Assembly: GCA_963732415.1 (NCBI GenBank) | Contig: CAVSZK010000019.1 | Location: forward strand, 310,001 to 374,000 | Direction of reading: 5' to 3' | From: RPQJ01 sp963732415 | GTDB lineage: Bacteria; Pseudomonadota; Gammaproteobacteria; Steroidobacterales; Steroidobacteraceae | DNA length: 64,000 bases | Shown here: positions 6,292 through 15,543 of the stretch, in pieces | Layout of the letters: the number at the start of each line of letters is the position of its first letter | Numbering within the stretch: the first letter of the stretch is position 1 | Notes under the pieces: generated by a model | Seen by the model: the letters and a program-made list of their open reading frames with translations, nothing else | Told to the model about the DNA's origin: nothing | Database searches by the model: none | Made by a program: the position numbers and the translations under genes

Positions 6292-9171
6292 CTAGCTGGA
6301 GTGCACCAGCGTGGGCCTCGCGATCCTGCCCGGGGTGGCCGCGGGCGCGGAAGTCAGCGCAGGATCGGTCAGCAGCATCGACTGCATGCGCGCCGGAATT
6401 TCCCTGATGCATCCCGGCAAGTCCTGCATACGGACCGGCCGAGCCAGCAGGTACCCCTGCAGGTAAGTCGAGCGGTGCTTGAGCAACAGCGCGAGTTGCT
6501 CAGGGCGCTCGATACCTTCGGCGGTCATCTCGAGGCCCAGGTGGTCGCACAGGCCTGCAATCGCCCGCGCAATGACCAGCGAGCGCTCATTCGTATCTAT
6601 GCGAGAGATCAGGCTCTGGTCGAGCTTGACACGAGTCAGCGGCAGGCGTTCCAGCGAACTCAGCGACGAATAGCCGGTGCCAAAGTCGTCCAACGCGATT
6701 CCGATCCCGCTTTCCCGCAGTTGCCGAACCGCTTCTACGGTGGCAAGGCCGGTCTGCAGGACATTCTCGGTGAGCTCGATCTCGATGCACCTTGCCGGGA
6801 GCCGGTGCGCCTGTAGCAGGCCCTGTACCTGGCTCAGAAACTGGCCATCGAGGACCTGTCGCGCTGAGACGTTGATAGCCACGCGCGCTTCGGGCCACTC
6901 GCCGTGATACCAGCGCGCAGCCGACTCTACGGCAGTGCGCAGCACCCAGTCGCTGATCTCGGTGATCAGGCCGGACTCTTCGGCAACCGGCAGGAACTCA
7001 GCCGGCGCAACCAGCCGCCCGTCCGGCAGGCGCCAGCGCAGCAGTGCCTCGACCAGGCCTACGTTCAGCGTCTCCACTCGAACCTCGGGCTGGTATACGA
7101 GCTCGAGCTCCCCACGCTCCACCGCGCGGCGCAGGCCCTGTTCGATGGAGAAGCGCGTCGCGGCGGCCGACAGCAACTCGGGAGTGAATACATTGAGCTG
7201 GCTTCGGCCGAGTGCCTTTGCGCGGAACAGGGCAGCGTCGGCCGCCCGCAGAAGCGACTCCGTGTCCTCGGCATGCGTCGGGAAGTAGCTCACTCCGATG
7301 CTGATGCTCATCAGCAGGTCGCGGCCATCGACCTGCAGCGGCTCCTGGAACCCACGAACCAGCGCCTGGCCGGCTTCCTGGATCTGCTCGATGCCATGTG
7401 AGCGTTCGACAACCATGGTGAACTCGTCGCCACCGAGCCGCGCCGAGAAGCCGTACGGATCTGCCACTTCCCGCAAGCGGCCCGCAACGGCCTGCAGCAC
7501 GCGGTCGCCGTATGCGTGACCGACGCTGTCGTTGAGGTTCTTGAAATTGTCGATATCGAGAAAGTAGACGCCGACGTAGCTGTTCGCGGCCGCCGCACGG
7601 TCCAGCGCCGTGGCCAGCTGGGAATAGAGCTGGCGTCGATTGGGAAGCTCGGTCAGTGGATCATGCTCGGCAAGGTGCAGCAGCTGACGGGTCCGCTCTT
7701 TGACCCTGGTTTCCAGCTGACACTGGTACTCACGAGTGACGGCCTGCGCTGCGGAAAGGCGCTCAGCCATCTGGTTGAAAGATACGGCCAGGGAATCGAG
7801 TTCCTTGATCCCGCCACGAGCAACCCGGATCTCTGTATTGCCTTCGGCAATCCGGCGCGATGCAGACATCAATTGGCGTACGGGACCAATGATGCGAACG
7901 AGTATCACCGCGGAAACAGCCAGCAGCAGAGCCATCAGGCCAACGCTGATCCAGGCGAACAACGCACGCTGACCCGGCTCGTCACGCTGCTCGGATGTTG
8001 TGGTGACCGGGCGGGGCGGCAGCGAGACATCGTCCGCCGCGTTCCGTGCGACTTTCGCCACAGGCGCAACCCGCACCCGAGCCGGCTCTGGCTCCGGCTT
8101 GACAATGACTTTATCGCCGGCCGCCGCGACCAGCGTCGCATTCGCTGCGCGAAAGCGTTCTTCAGCCTGGATGCGCTTCCTGTCTATCGCGAGCAGGGAC
8201 TCTCGCGCCGCCGCCAACAGGCGGGCATCTTCAGCGTTGTTTCGCGCCCAGTCGGCGCCCTGGGAGCGGCTGAGCGAACTCTCGTTTTCGGCCAGCGCTC
8301 TCAGCAGCGCCGCCTCATGGTTTGCGATGGCAGCAATATCGGCTTCATCGTATCCGCGCGGTGTCGTGAACTTCGACAGGTCCCTGCGGATCTCGTCGAG
8401 GTGATGGCTGATGTCGATAAGGGACCGGCGCGCTACGACGCGGCCGAAGATCTTCCAGGCATGGTCCAGCGAAGACTTGAGCCGCGAGTCGAGTGATTCG
8501 AAGTGATTCCAGCATTCCTGGAGCAGGACCTGTCGCGAGTCTGCAATTCGTACCAGCTCGGCAGCTTCTGCCTCGTGACGCTTCGTCGCATCGGTCAGCC
8601 TGCGCAGACGCTCTGAACTGACATGCGGCCGCACGGCCGTGACGTGCTTGACTGTCTCCTTGTCCAGGGCCTCGGTGGCCGCCTGAAATTGCTGCTGGCG
8701 AGCCTCGCCTGGGTCGTCCGCCCGATCAAGCACCGCGCGGCCAAAGCGCTCCACGGCCGAAACCAGCTCAAATGGTTCGATGACCACTGGCGGCCGATTC
8801 TTCACCGTGCGCTCGATGTCACCCGGCGCCGGCACCGGTCGGATCTCGGTGGTGCGAATGATCAGTGTCCGGTGCTCGACCAGGAAATTGGCCGCCAGCG
8901 CGAACGCCGCCACGGCGACACAGACGACGCCCAGGTGCCCCGCGAGCCCGGGCGTACGCCGCTTGGTGCCTGCAGAGGCACGTGCGGGCGGTTCGGCCGA
9001 TCCGGTTGGAATGCTCACGCGGCGGCTTTCGCGACGACTGTCATTGTCATTTCGCTGCGGCCGCGCGGAGCCTACCGCCCCGGGGTCGATCTGCCCATGC
9101 CGACGAAACCAGCCATGCCGCGAAGCGTAGAGGACCACGCCTGGTCCGGGGTGTGAGGCAGGTCTCAGCAT
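6292..9171 (-). CDS. membrane diguanylate cyclase/phosphodiesterase (HAMP-GGDEF-EAL)
   Basis: c-di-GMP turnover enzyme. Layout: transmembrane segment about 78-97, a helical sensor region about 130-400, second transmembrane segment about 405-427, HAMP about 428-475, GGDEF domain with an intact GGDEF (580-584), and EAL domain with EALLRW (708), INVSARQ, ELTEN and DDFGTG (828-833). Both catalytic signatures are kept, so either activity is possible. No RxxD inhibitory site is seen five residues before GGDEF. The sensor region lies outside or at the membrane and has no recognised fold. The start is uncertain: ATG 9171 gives 959 residues, while GTG 9018 would remove an arginine-rich stretch and place the first membrane segment near the N-terminus. 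Stop is TAG. Confidence 0.92.
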   Translation of the reverse strand: MLRPASHPGPGVVLYASRHGWFRRHGQIDPGAVGSARPQRNDNDSRRESRRVSIPTGSAEPPARASAGTKRRTPGLAGHLGVVCVAVAAFALAANFLVEHRTLIIRTTEIRPVPAPGDIERTVKNRPPVVIEPFELVSAVERFGRAVLDRADDPGEARQQQFQAATEALDKETVKHVTAVRPHVSSERLRRLTDATKRHEAEAAELVRIADSRQVLLQECWNHFESLDSRLKSSLDHAWKIFGRVVARRSLIDISHHLDEIRRDLSKFTTPRGYDEADIAAIANHEAALLRALAENESSLSRSQGADWARNNAEDARLLAAARESLLAIDRKRIQAEERFRAANATLVAAAGDKVIVKPEPEPARVRVAPVAKVARNAADDVSLPPRPVTTTSEQRDEPGQRALFAWISVGLMALLLAVSAVILVRIIGPVRQLMSASRRIAEGNTEIRVARGGIKELDSLAVSFNQMAERLSAAQAVTREYQCQLETRVKERTRQLLHLAEHDPLTELPNRRQLYSQLATALDRAAAANSYVGVYFLDIDNFKNLNDSVGHAYGDRVLQAVAGRLREVADPYGFSARLGGDEFTMVVERSHGIEQIQEAGQALVRGFQEPLQVDGRDLLMSISIGVSYFPTHAEDTESLLRAADAALFRAKALGRSQLNVFTPELLSAAATRFSIEQGLRRAVERGELELVYQPEVRVETLNVGLVEALLRWRLPDGRLVAPAEFLPVAEESGLITEISDWVLRTAVESAARWYHGEWPEARVAINVSARQVLDGQFLSQVQGLLQAHRLPARCIEIELTENVLQTGLATVEAVRQLRESGIGIALDDFGTGYSSLSSLERLPLTRVKLDQSLISRIDTNERSLVIARAIAGLCDHLGLEMTAEGIERPEQLALLLKHRSTYLQGYLLARPVRMQDLPGCIREIPARMQSMLLTDPALTSAPAATPGRIARPTLVHSS

Positions 9172-9342
9172 TGCTGCACTGCTGGCAGCCCGCCCGAAGG
9201 GCGCTCGGCCGGCTCCCGAGTGGCAGAGCGATCGATTCGTGTTTCCCCCCTTGGCTTTTCCGCCTCATTCCAATACCGTTCGCAGCGCGCACGGCCACAT
9301 TCGGCCGTGCATACACCAATCCACGAGGTCGAAGGTAACCCG

Positions 9343-9744
9343 ATGGCAAAATCCAAGAAATCCGCCCGGAAGGCCGTTAAGAAGCCCGCTAAGAAAGTCA
9401 CCCGGAAGGCCGCGCCGAAGGCTCCGCAGTCGATCAAGACGGTGCTGACCAAGTCCGCGCTGGTCGCTCATCTGGCGGATGCGACGCACGTCGCCGCCAA
9501 GGACGCGCGCGCATTGCTCGTCGCACTCGAGAACACGATCCTCGCCTCGATTGGCAAGAAGAGCGCCGGCACCTTCGTACTGCCGGGGCTGCTCAAGATC
9601 ACCGTCACCAGCGTTGCGGCGAAGCCGGCGCGCAAGGGCATCAATCCTTTCACCGGCGAGCCCACGACCTTCAAGGCCAAGCCGTCTACGATCAGGGTCA
9701 AGGTGCGTCCGATGAAGAAGCTGAAGGACGCCGCAAAAGCCTGA
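9343..9744 (+). CDS. HU-family DNA-binding protein with lysine/alanine-rich N-terminal tail
   Basis: 133-residue nucleoid protein. Residues 1-30 form a basic tail rich in KKPAKK and KAAPKAP motifs, like histone H1 or Bordetella-type tails. The HU fold follows, from about residue 33 (LTKSALVAHLADAT), with the beta-arm stretch GKKSAGTFVLPGLLKI and RKGINPFTGEPTTFKAKP. ATG 9343 has GAAGG about seven bases upstream. The tail makes it longer than a canonical 90-residue HU. It is monocistronic and is followed by a hairpin terminator. Confidence 0.9.
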   Translation: MAKSKKSARKAVKKPAKKVTRKAAPKAPQSIKTVLTKSALVAHLADATHVAAKDARALLVALENTILASIGKKSAGTFVLPGLLKITVTSVAAKPARKGINPFTGEPTTFKAKPSTIRVKVRPMKKLKDAAKA

Positions 9745-9764
9745 GCCTCGCTCGTTTGTTCAGA

Positions 9765-9798
9765 GGGGCAGGGCGACCGAGTTGAGTCGTCCTGTCCC
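9765..9798. terminator. hairpin terminator between convergent genes
   Basis: A 13-bp stem with two G-U pairs (9765-9777 with about 9786-9798) forms between the HU-like gene and the convergent hydrolase gene. The following T-rich run is weak (ACTTTCT), so strength is uncertain. Confidence 0.5.
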
Positions 9799-9811
9799 AC
9801 TTTCTCCTCCG

Positions 9812-10963
9812 TCAGTCCAGCGGCAAGGGCACGGGGATCACGACCTTATCCGGTTCCGTCACGATCGCCCGTGTTGGTCGATCGTCTACCGCGCGCCACC
9901 ACGGTGACACACGCTCAACGTGTGCGGGTTCCACCGGTTCGCCGAGCCGCGGCATCACCAGCGGCACGCCGCGCTTCGGACCGAGCGCCAGCAGCGTTTC
10001 CGCCGGGTCGTCCCAGGCATGCATCGCGAGACTGAACGTGCCCCAGTGCACCGGCAGGAAGGCACTCTTGCCGAGCAGTTCCCAGGCCTCCAGCGCATTT
10101 TCGGGCCCGAGATGTATGTGACCCCAGGCAGGGTGGAACGCACCAACCTCGAGCATCACCAGATCGAACGGCCCGAGCCGTCGGTGAATCTCGGCGTATT
10201 CGGTGGTGAGCCCCGTATCGCCGCTGAAGAACACCGAGTGCCGCCGCGATCGCATCACCATCGATGACCACAAGGTGGAATTGCGATTGCGCAGCCCGCG
10301 CCCGGAGAAATGCTGCGATGGCGCCGCGGTCACCGTCAGATCCACTTTCGGCAGCTCGTACGACTCCCACCAGTCGAGTTCGATGATGCGGTGGGCCGGT
10401 ACCCCCCAGGCCTCGAGGTGCGCACCCACGCCGAGCGAAGTCACGAATGGCACATCGCGTTTCGCGAGCGCCAGGATCGTCCGATGGTCGAGGTGATCGT
10501 AGTGATCGTGTGAAATGACGACCGCATCGATGTGCGGCAAACCGCGGATCGGTATCGGCACCGGCTGGAAGCGCTTCGGACCTGCCCACCGGGAGGGCGA
10601 GGCGCGCAGACCCCACACGGGATCGGTGAGCACACGCACACCGTCGATCTCGAGCAGCACGGTCGAGTGCCCAAGCCAGGTCGCCCGGAGTCCGGTGCGC
10701 GCCTTTTTCACCCACCGGGACCTGGGATCCACTATCGGCAGGGGCGCACTGGGCTTCCGGCGGTTTCCCTCGAACAGGAACGCGCTGATCGTCGGCCCGG
10801 CCACCTCCGGCTTGATCAGGCGCGAGAGCAGCGGATGCTGGTTGCGGAACGCACTCCCATCCCAGAGCGGCGACGATCGGACGCGTTCGAGTCGCAATCC
10901 GTCCGGCCTGCTGCCCAGTGATTTCATTGGCACAAAGTCCCTGCGTACGTTCTCGCGCGTCAT
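9812..10963 (-). CDS. metallo-beta-lactamase-fold hydrolase (UlaG/NAPE-PLD-like)
   Basis: About 383 residues. The metal motif is SHDHYDHLDH (HxHxDH), with further ligands in FSGDTG and in LPVHWGTF. The N-terminal stretch and the GHSTVLLEIDGVRVLTDPVW strand match the family of N-acyl-phosphatidylethanolamine phospholipase D and related lipoprotein-like hydrolases. The protein is cytosolic or peripheral; no signal peptide is evident. Start chosen at ATG 10963; ATG 10927 is an alternative. Its promoter region is shared with the divergent reductase gene. Substrate is not predictable; a phosphodiester or lactone is usual for the family. Confidence 0.88.
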   Translation of the reverse strand: MTRENVRRDFVPMKSLGSRPDGLRLERVRSSPLWDGSAFRNQHPLLSRLIKPEVAGPTISAFLFEGNRRKPSAPLPIVDPRSRWVKKARTGLRATWLGHSTVLLEIDGVRVLTDPVWGLRASPSRWAGPKRFQPVPIPIRGLPHIDAVVISHDHYDHLDHRTILALAKRDVPFVTSLGVGAHLEAWGVPAHRIIELDWWESYELPKVDLTVTAAPSQHFSGRGLRNRNSTLWSSMVMRSRRHSVFFSGDTGLTTEYAEIHRRLGPFDLVMLEVGAFHPAWGHIHLGPENALEAWELLGKSAFLPVHWGTFSLAMHAWDDPAETLLALGPKRGVPLVMPRLGEPVEPAHVERVSPWWRAVDDRPTRAIVTEPDKVVIPVPLPLD

Positions 10964-11188
10964 TGTCCAGATCCCAGATCGAGCATCCGACTGTTGGGCC
11001 AGAACGCGTTGATACAAGCGTCGGGACCGGTAGACCCGGCCGGTGCGCCTGGGTTCAATCCAGAGATGTCTCGCGCCGCTTCCGCGCACGCCGCTCGGAC
11101 GGTTCACACTCAGCACCAGTGTAGCGTATCGTCAGAGGTTGATTTCCGAGACGCACCTGACGCCCATCGCATTCCTGGAGACGCTGCC

Positions 11189-12196
11189 ATGACCGCACCC
11201 ACCAACCACCAGTTCAAACTCGCGAAGCGCCCGGTCGGCATGGTCAAGCGCAGCGACTTCGATTACACGCATTCGCCGGTAGCACAGCCGGGCGATGACG
11301 AGGTGCTGGTCAAGATTCTCTACATTTCTCTCGACCCGGCGATGCGCGGCTGGATGAACGAGGGCAGGTCGTACATTCCACCGGTCGGCATCGGTGAGGT
11401 CATGCGCGCAGGCGCCGTCGGGCGCGTCATTGCGTCCAATGACCCGAAGATTGCCGTGGGCGAACATGTCGTCGGCACCTTTGGCGTGCAGGAATACGCC
11501 GTAGTGAAGGGCAAGCAGTTGACCAGGGTCGATCCCCGATTGGCGCCGCTTCCGGTTTACCTCGGTACGCTTGGCATGCCCGGCATGACCGCATACTTCG
11601 GGCTGCTTGAGGTCGGCAAGCCGAAGGCCGGCGACACGGTCGTCGTCTCTGGCGCCGCAGGCGCAGTGGGACAGGTGGTCGGCCAGATTGCAAAGATCAA
11701 GGGCTGCCGCGTAGTCGGCATCGCCGGCGGCCAGGACAAGTGCGATTACCTGCGGTCGATCGGCTTCGACGCCGCCATCGACTACAAGAACCAGGACATG
11801 CAGGCTGCCTTGAAGGAACACTGTCCTGAAGGCGTAAACGTGTACTTCGACAACGTCGGCGGGGAAATCCTTGACGCCGTCCTGACCCGGCTCGCCATGC
11901 ACGCACGCATCGTGATCTGCGGCGCCATCTCGCAATATAACGAGGCGAAGATGCAGGGCCCGAATAACTACATGATGCTGCTCGTCACTCGATCTTCGAT
12001 GACCGGCATGGTTGTATTCGACTACGCCAGCCGCTACGCGGAAGCTGCCAGGGAAATGGCCGGCTGGATGGCGACCGGTCAGTTGAAGACCCGCGAAGAC
12101 ATCGTCGAGGGCCTCGAGACCTTCCCGGATACGCTGCAGAAGCTGTTCAAGGGCGAGAACACCGGCAAACTGGTCCTGAAGGTAGCCGATGCATGA
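11189..12196 (+). CDS. NADP-dependent medium-chain reductase (CurA/prostaglandin reductase type)
   Basis: 335-residue zinc-independent member of the medium-chain dehydrogenase/reductase superfamily. It reduces the C=C bond of enones such as leukotriene B4-type substrates or curcumin intermediates, using NADPH. The signature ISLDPAMRGWMN, the nucleotide-binding VVSGAAGAVGQVVGQIAK and FDNVGGEILD are typical. The N-terminal NHQFKLAKRP also matches. Start at ATG 11189, preceded by GGAG nine bases upstream. No catalytic zinc cysteines are present, as expected. The next element downstream is the dif site. Confidence 0.93.
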   Translation: MTAPTNHQFKLAKRPVGMVKRSDFDYTHSPVAQPGDDEVLVKILYISLDPAMRGWMNEGRSYIPPVGIGEVMRAGAVGRVIASNDPKIAVGEHVVGTFGVQEYAVVKGKQLTRVDPRLAPLPVYLGTLGMPGMTAYFGLLEVGKPKAGDTVVVSGAAGAVGQVVGQIAKIKGCRVVGIAGGQDKCDYLRSIGFDAAIDYKNQDMQAALKEHCPEGVNVYFDNVGGEILDAVLTRLAMHARIVICGAISQYNEAKMQGPNNYMMLLVTRSSMTGMVVFDYASRYAEAAREMAGWMATGQLKTREDIVEGLETFPDTLQKLFKGENTGKLVLKVADA

Positions 12197-12267
12197 CGGC
12201 GGGGCGAAGCAGGGTTCCGTTAACTTGGAAGATCCGGTCCTCGTCTTGCGACCTGCCGCTTTGGGTG

Positions 12268-12295
12268 AGTTCGCATAATGTATATTATGGTAAAT
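12268..12295. other. dif: dif, XerC/XerD chromosome dimer resolution site
   Basis: A 28-bp site: XerC arm AGTTCGCATAA (12268-12278), central TGTATA (12279-12284) and XerD arm TTATGGTAAAT (12285-12295). Compared with the E. coli dif from memory, it differs at two bases in the XerC arm and one in the XerD arm, with the centre identical. It lies in an intergenic, AT-rich island of an otherwise GC-rich window. FtsK-orienting motifs (GGGNAGGG) seen by eye point towards it from both sides. This marks the replication terminus. Confidence 0.9.
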
Positions 12296-12368
12296 TGTAA
12301 CTTAAGCCCGCGGTCGCAAGCCGCTCCCGCGATGCCCGGCTTGGCTCACGGAGCAAGCGTCTACCTTA

Positions 12369-13829
12369 TTAGTTGTACTTTTCCGGTAGCTGGCCGGGAT
12401 ACAGTTCCGCCAGAACGCCGCGCACAACTCTCGTAAGCGCAGATTCCAGGCGCACCCGCAAATCGGCGAACAGCGTGTCCTTTTCCGCCGCCGCCCAGAT
12501 TGCTGAAAGAGCGCGGGATTCACGATCCATTGCCACGGCGACCACCGGGCGCCAGTGTGGCGGATATTCACTCTCGACAAAGTCCCCTCGGCCCCGGCCG
12601 AAATGGGCAACCGCCAGATAGCGCAGAACCGCCGCCTGGGCGAGCCTAGTCAGAACGTCCTGGCTCCAGCGAACCGTAGCTGCATCCGATCCGCGCACCA
12701 GGTTGTAGCTCCGAGCAACGCCCCAGGCGCCCGCTGCGCCAACAACTGCCCCGATCAGCGCGCCGGCACCGGCAGTCAATCCCCCCGACATGAGATCCGT
12801 TGTGAGCCCGCCCAGCGCCCCCGACAAAAGCCCACTGATGATCGTTGGTTTCACTTCATCCACCGGAGCATCGAGGGCGACATCAGTCGCCATCCGCGCC
12901 CTGATCTCGTCAGCCGCATGACCGCCGAGTCCATGAATCTGTATCAGCCTGTCCGTCGCCTGACGGATGCCAGTGTCCGCCCGACTGGCGAGCAACTCGA
13001 TGGCTGCCTCCGCATCAGTGATCTTGCCGCCAATGCGTGTGATATTGCGTATCCAGTACGCGACCTTTGCCTTCCGGCCGCTAGTCTTCACTGGCTCCTT
13101 GTCGGCGGCAGTTGCCGCGAGCTCCAGCGCTAGAGCGTTCATCGACGCACGAAAGTCTTTCTCATTGCGAGCGTGCCAGGCCGCATCGATCCTCGCAAAC
13201 GCTACGCGAGCATCTTCCGGTAGAAGTCTGCCGATGCGCCCCAGCAGCGCGTGCTCCTGTACCCAGCAGCGTGCGAACGCGTCGAATGGGATCACATCCC
13301 GGACGAACGGGTAGCCTTCCAGGGCCCTGCTCCACCGTTCTACCTCCGCGCTCTCCTGATTCGCCGGGCGCGGCGCTCCGAGCTGGTTCAGGAGCACAAG
13401 AACAGGCTTTCCGGTCCAGCCGAGAATGTGCATCTCCGGACTGATATACCCGGCACTGGCCGGGTCTTCTGATGCGTTCACCAGGTAGAGAACGATGTCC
13501 GCCTCGTCTCGAACGTTACGAATTGCCTGTTGACTGCAATATAGGGGCCTGTCTGTATAACGATCCCAGACTTGGGTTACGAGCCATCCCAGCGGATTGG
13601 CGCTCTGCTGCAACCGCTTCAGCAACCGCGCACTGTCCCCGAACCCGGGTGTGTCCCACAGCCGCAGCACGTCCCCTGCGGTGGTCGTGACCAGCTCATA
13701 TTCCTCCGCCAACTCGGTTACATGAGGTGCGTCGACTACGGCCCCAACGTCTCGACGCAGCAGCGTTCGCGCCAGTGTTGTCTTTCCGACGTTAGTGTGT
13801 GAAATGAGGCTCAGGCTTATGACGCTCAT
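12369..13829 (-). CDS. GTPase with DUF3482 domain
   Basis: 486 residues. An N-terminal small GTPase domain carries SHTNVGKTTLARTLL (G1, about 10-24), DTPGFGDS (G3) and LLNQLG where NKxD is usual (G4 changed). A C-terminal DUF3482 region contains a glycine-rich hydrophobic stretch (ISGLLSGALGGLTTDLMSGG), probably membrane-inserting. ATG 13829 overlaps the stop of the DUF2868 gene upstream by ATGA, so the two are coupled. Pairs of DUF2868 and this GTPase recur in gammaproteobacteria; function is not established, but membrane remodelling or stress response is a fair guess. Confidence 0.85.
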   Translation of the reverse strand: MSVISLSLISHTNVGKTTLARTLLRRDVGAVVDAPHVTELAEEYELVTTTAGDVLRLWDTPGFGDSARLLKRLQQSANPLGWLVTQVWDRYTDRPLYCSQQAIRNVRDEADIVLYLVNASEDPASAGYISPEMHILGWTGKPVLVLLNQLGAPRPANQESAEVERWSRALEGYPFVRDVIPFDAFARCWVQEHALLGRIGRLLPEDARVAFARIDAAWHARNEKDFRASMNALALELAATAADKEPVKTSGRKAKVAYWIRNITRIGGKITDAEAAIELLASRADTGIRQATDRLIQIHGLGGHAADEIRARMATDVALDAPVDEVKPTIISGLLSGALGGLTTDLMSGGLTAGAGALIGAVVGAAGAWGVARSYNLVRGSDAATVRWSQDVLTRLAQAAVLRYLAVAHFGRGRGDFVESEYPPHWRPVVAVAMDRESRALSAIWAAAEKDTLFADLRVRLESALTRVVRGVLAELYPGQLPEKYN

Positions 13830-15280
13830 GTGCCTCCGCCCGTGACAAAGACGGCCTCGACATCGTGCTGGTGCGCAAACTCCCTCCACGCTCCACGACG
13901 TTGCTCCATCCTCTCCGCAGGCACATTGTTATAGGTTGCCTCGTCCACCAGCAACTGGAACGGCATCCCGCCTGGCCCATGTCGCGCGCGGTCTCGCGCG
14001 GCTATGATCACGACGCCGTGGTTTTCGCTTTCCGGCGTGGCGGCGAGACTCATGAGCACTGCAAGCCCGCTGGTTTCGTGTTTGTCACGATAGATGGTGG
14101 CAGGGAACGAACCCTCGTCTCCATAGGCGATTTCGCTGTGCAATCGTCCGCGGGCGCTATCGCCGAACAGTTTGCGCAGAACTGGGTCGAGCCTGGCCTC
14201 GGTGTCCCCTGACGGACGGAAACCGAAAGGAATCACGCTGACCATCGTCTGGGAACCCTGCCCGCCAGCGCCGAGCACACGAAGTGCGTAGCCCGGAAGC
14301 GGCTCAGGTAGATGCGATGCTTTTTGCAATCGCTCGCTTGAAAACCATGCGAGACCTGCGAGCACAAGTCTCGGGGCTACGACAAAACATAGCATCGTCA
14401 ACGCAATGAGGTGAATCCACGGGGCCGCATCCCCGCCCCCGGTGCCGTCGGGCAACAGTTCCAGCTGTCGCACCTGATCGATGGTGCTCGGCAATTCGAT
14501 GCCAGCGACAGCGGCGACGAACCCAAACAGCTTCCCGATCAACCAATGGACCCGCGGGGCATCCAGAAACGTACTTTCCCAGACCGCGTCGTAATGGAAC
14601 ACCAGACCGCGCAGATAGAACCCGATCGCGAACGTGAGGGCGATAGAAGCCGCAGCAAGATGCAACCAGAACCGCAGCGTCTGTGCCAGCACAGGCCCCG
14701 CGGTGTTACTCCAGTCCGCAACGAAGCGGCGGACCGCCGATCCCAGAACCGTGTCCACCTGCGCTATCCGCGCAACAAACGGGCCCAGGCGCCGCCCGAC
14801 GCCACGGACGGACGGCTTAGTCAGTCGTCTACTCCCACGTGTGAGTGGCCGCCGCAACTCAAACGCCAGCAGCACCAGGTACACGACCACATTCCAGGCC
14901 AGCAGTCCGAGTAGCGGCAACGCCAGGATATTGATGTGGCGCGAGCCGTGTATGGCCGAGAGGCCGAAGCCGGACACGCAGGCAGTCACCGACAATACTC
15001 CGCCGATCCAGTATGGCCACCCACTGCGCGCAAGCAGATCCTCGAGCATCGGATGGCGTTCCACCAATGGGTGGAGAAGCTGCTCCGCTCGCACGGCAAG
15101 CACCTGTGACACCTTTTCTCGGGATTCGCCGGCAGCGACCTGATCGGTCGCGAGTCCGTTCAATTTCATTGCATCGCGCGACGCTCGCGCCCGGTCTGCG
15201 AAAGGAATCAAGGCCCCGGAAACATCAGCTTCCTCGATTGCCTTTACCAGCAGGACCTCGCGCAGTTTGTCTTGTTGCAT
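13826..15280 (-). CDS. DUF2868 membrane protein
   Basis: 484 residues with four or so transmembrane segments: about 90-110 (WIGGVLSVTACVSGFGL), 115-140 (INILALPLLGLLAWNVVVYLVLL), 205-230 and 300-325. The C-terminal third is soluble. The LLGLLAWNVVVYLVLL motif is characteristic of DUF2868. It is the promoter-proximal partner of the DUF3482 GTPase, with which it overlaps by four bases. ATG 15280 was preferred over ATG 15340 because family proteins begin near this MQQDKLREVLLVKAIEEAD stretch. Role unknown. Confidence 0.83.
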   Translation of the reverse strand: MQQDKLREVLLVKAIEEADVSGALIPFADRARASRDAMKLNGLATDQVAAGESREKVSQVLAVRAEQLLHPLVERHPMLEDLLARSGWPYWIGGVLSVTACVSGFGLSAIHGSRHINILALPLLGLLAWNVVVYLVLLAFELRRPLTRGSRRLTKPSVRGVGRRLGPFVARIAQVDTVLGSAVRRFVADWSNTAGPVLAQTLRFWLHLAAASIALTFAIGFYLRGLVFHYDAVWESTFLDAPRVHWLIGKLFGFVAAVAGIELPSTIDQVRQLELLPDGTGGGDAAPWIHLIALTMLCFVVAPRLVLAGLAWFSSERLQKASHLPEPLPGYALRVLGAGGQGSQTMVSVIPFGFRPSGDTEARLDPVLRKLFGDSARGRLHSEIAYGDEGSFPATIYRDKHETSGLAVLMSLAATPESENHGVVIIAARDRARHGPGGMPFQLLVDEATYNNVPAERMEQRRGAWREFAHQHDVEAVFVTGGGT

Positions 15281-15543
15281 TCGCCGACAGCTCGGTGGTT
15301 TCCATGCCCCAATGGTCAGACATGGTAGGACTTTGGTCAATTAATGCTCAGCACCGCCCCCCCTCAACGACAGCTGAGATCGTCGCAACATTGTCTGCGG
15401 AAAATCGGCCGAACCGTTCTCTGCACAACAGTTGTATGGAACCTGCTGCAGCCGTCGCCTCCGACTGCGGCTCGCTTGAAACGCGCCACCAGCGCATATT
15501 GTCGGGCACAACAATTCGCGCGGACAGCGCAACTGGGGAGTCC

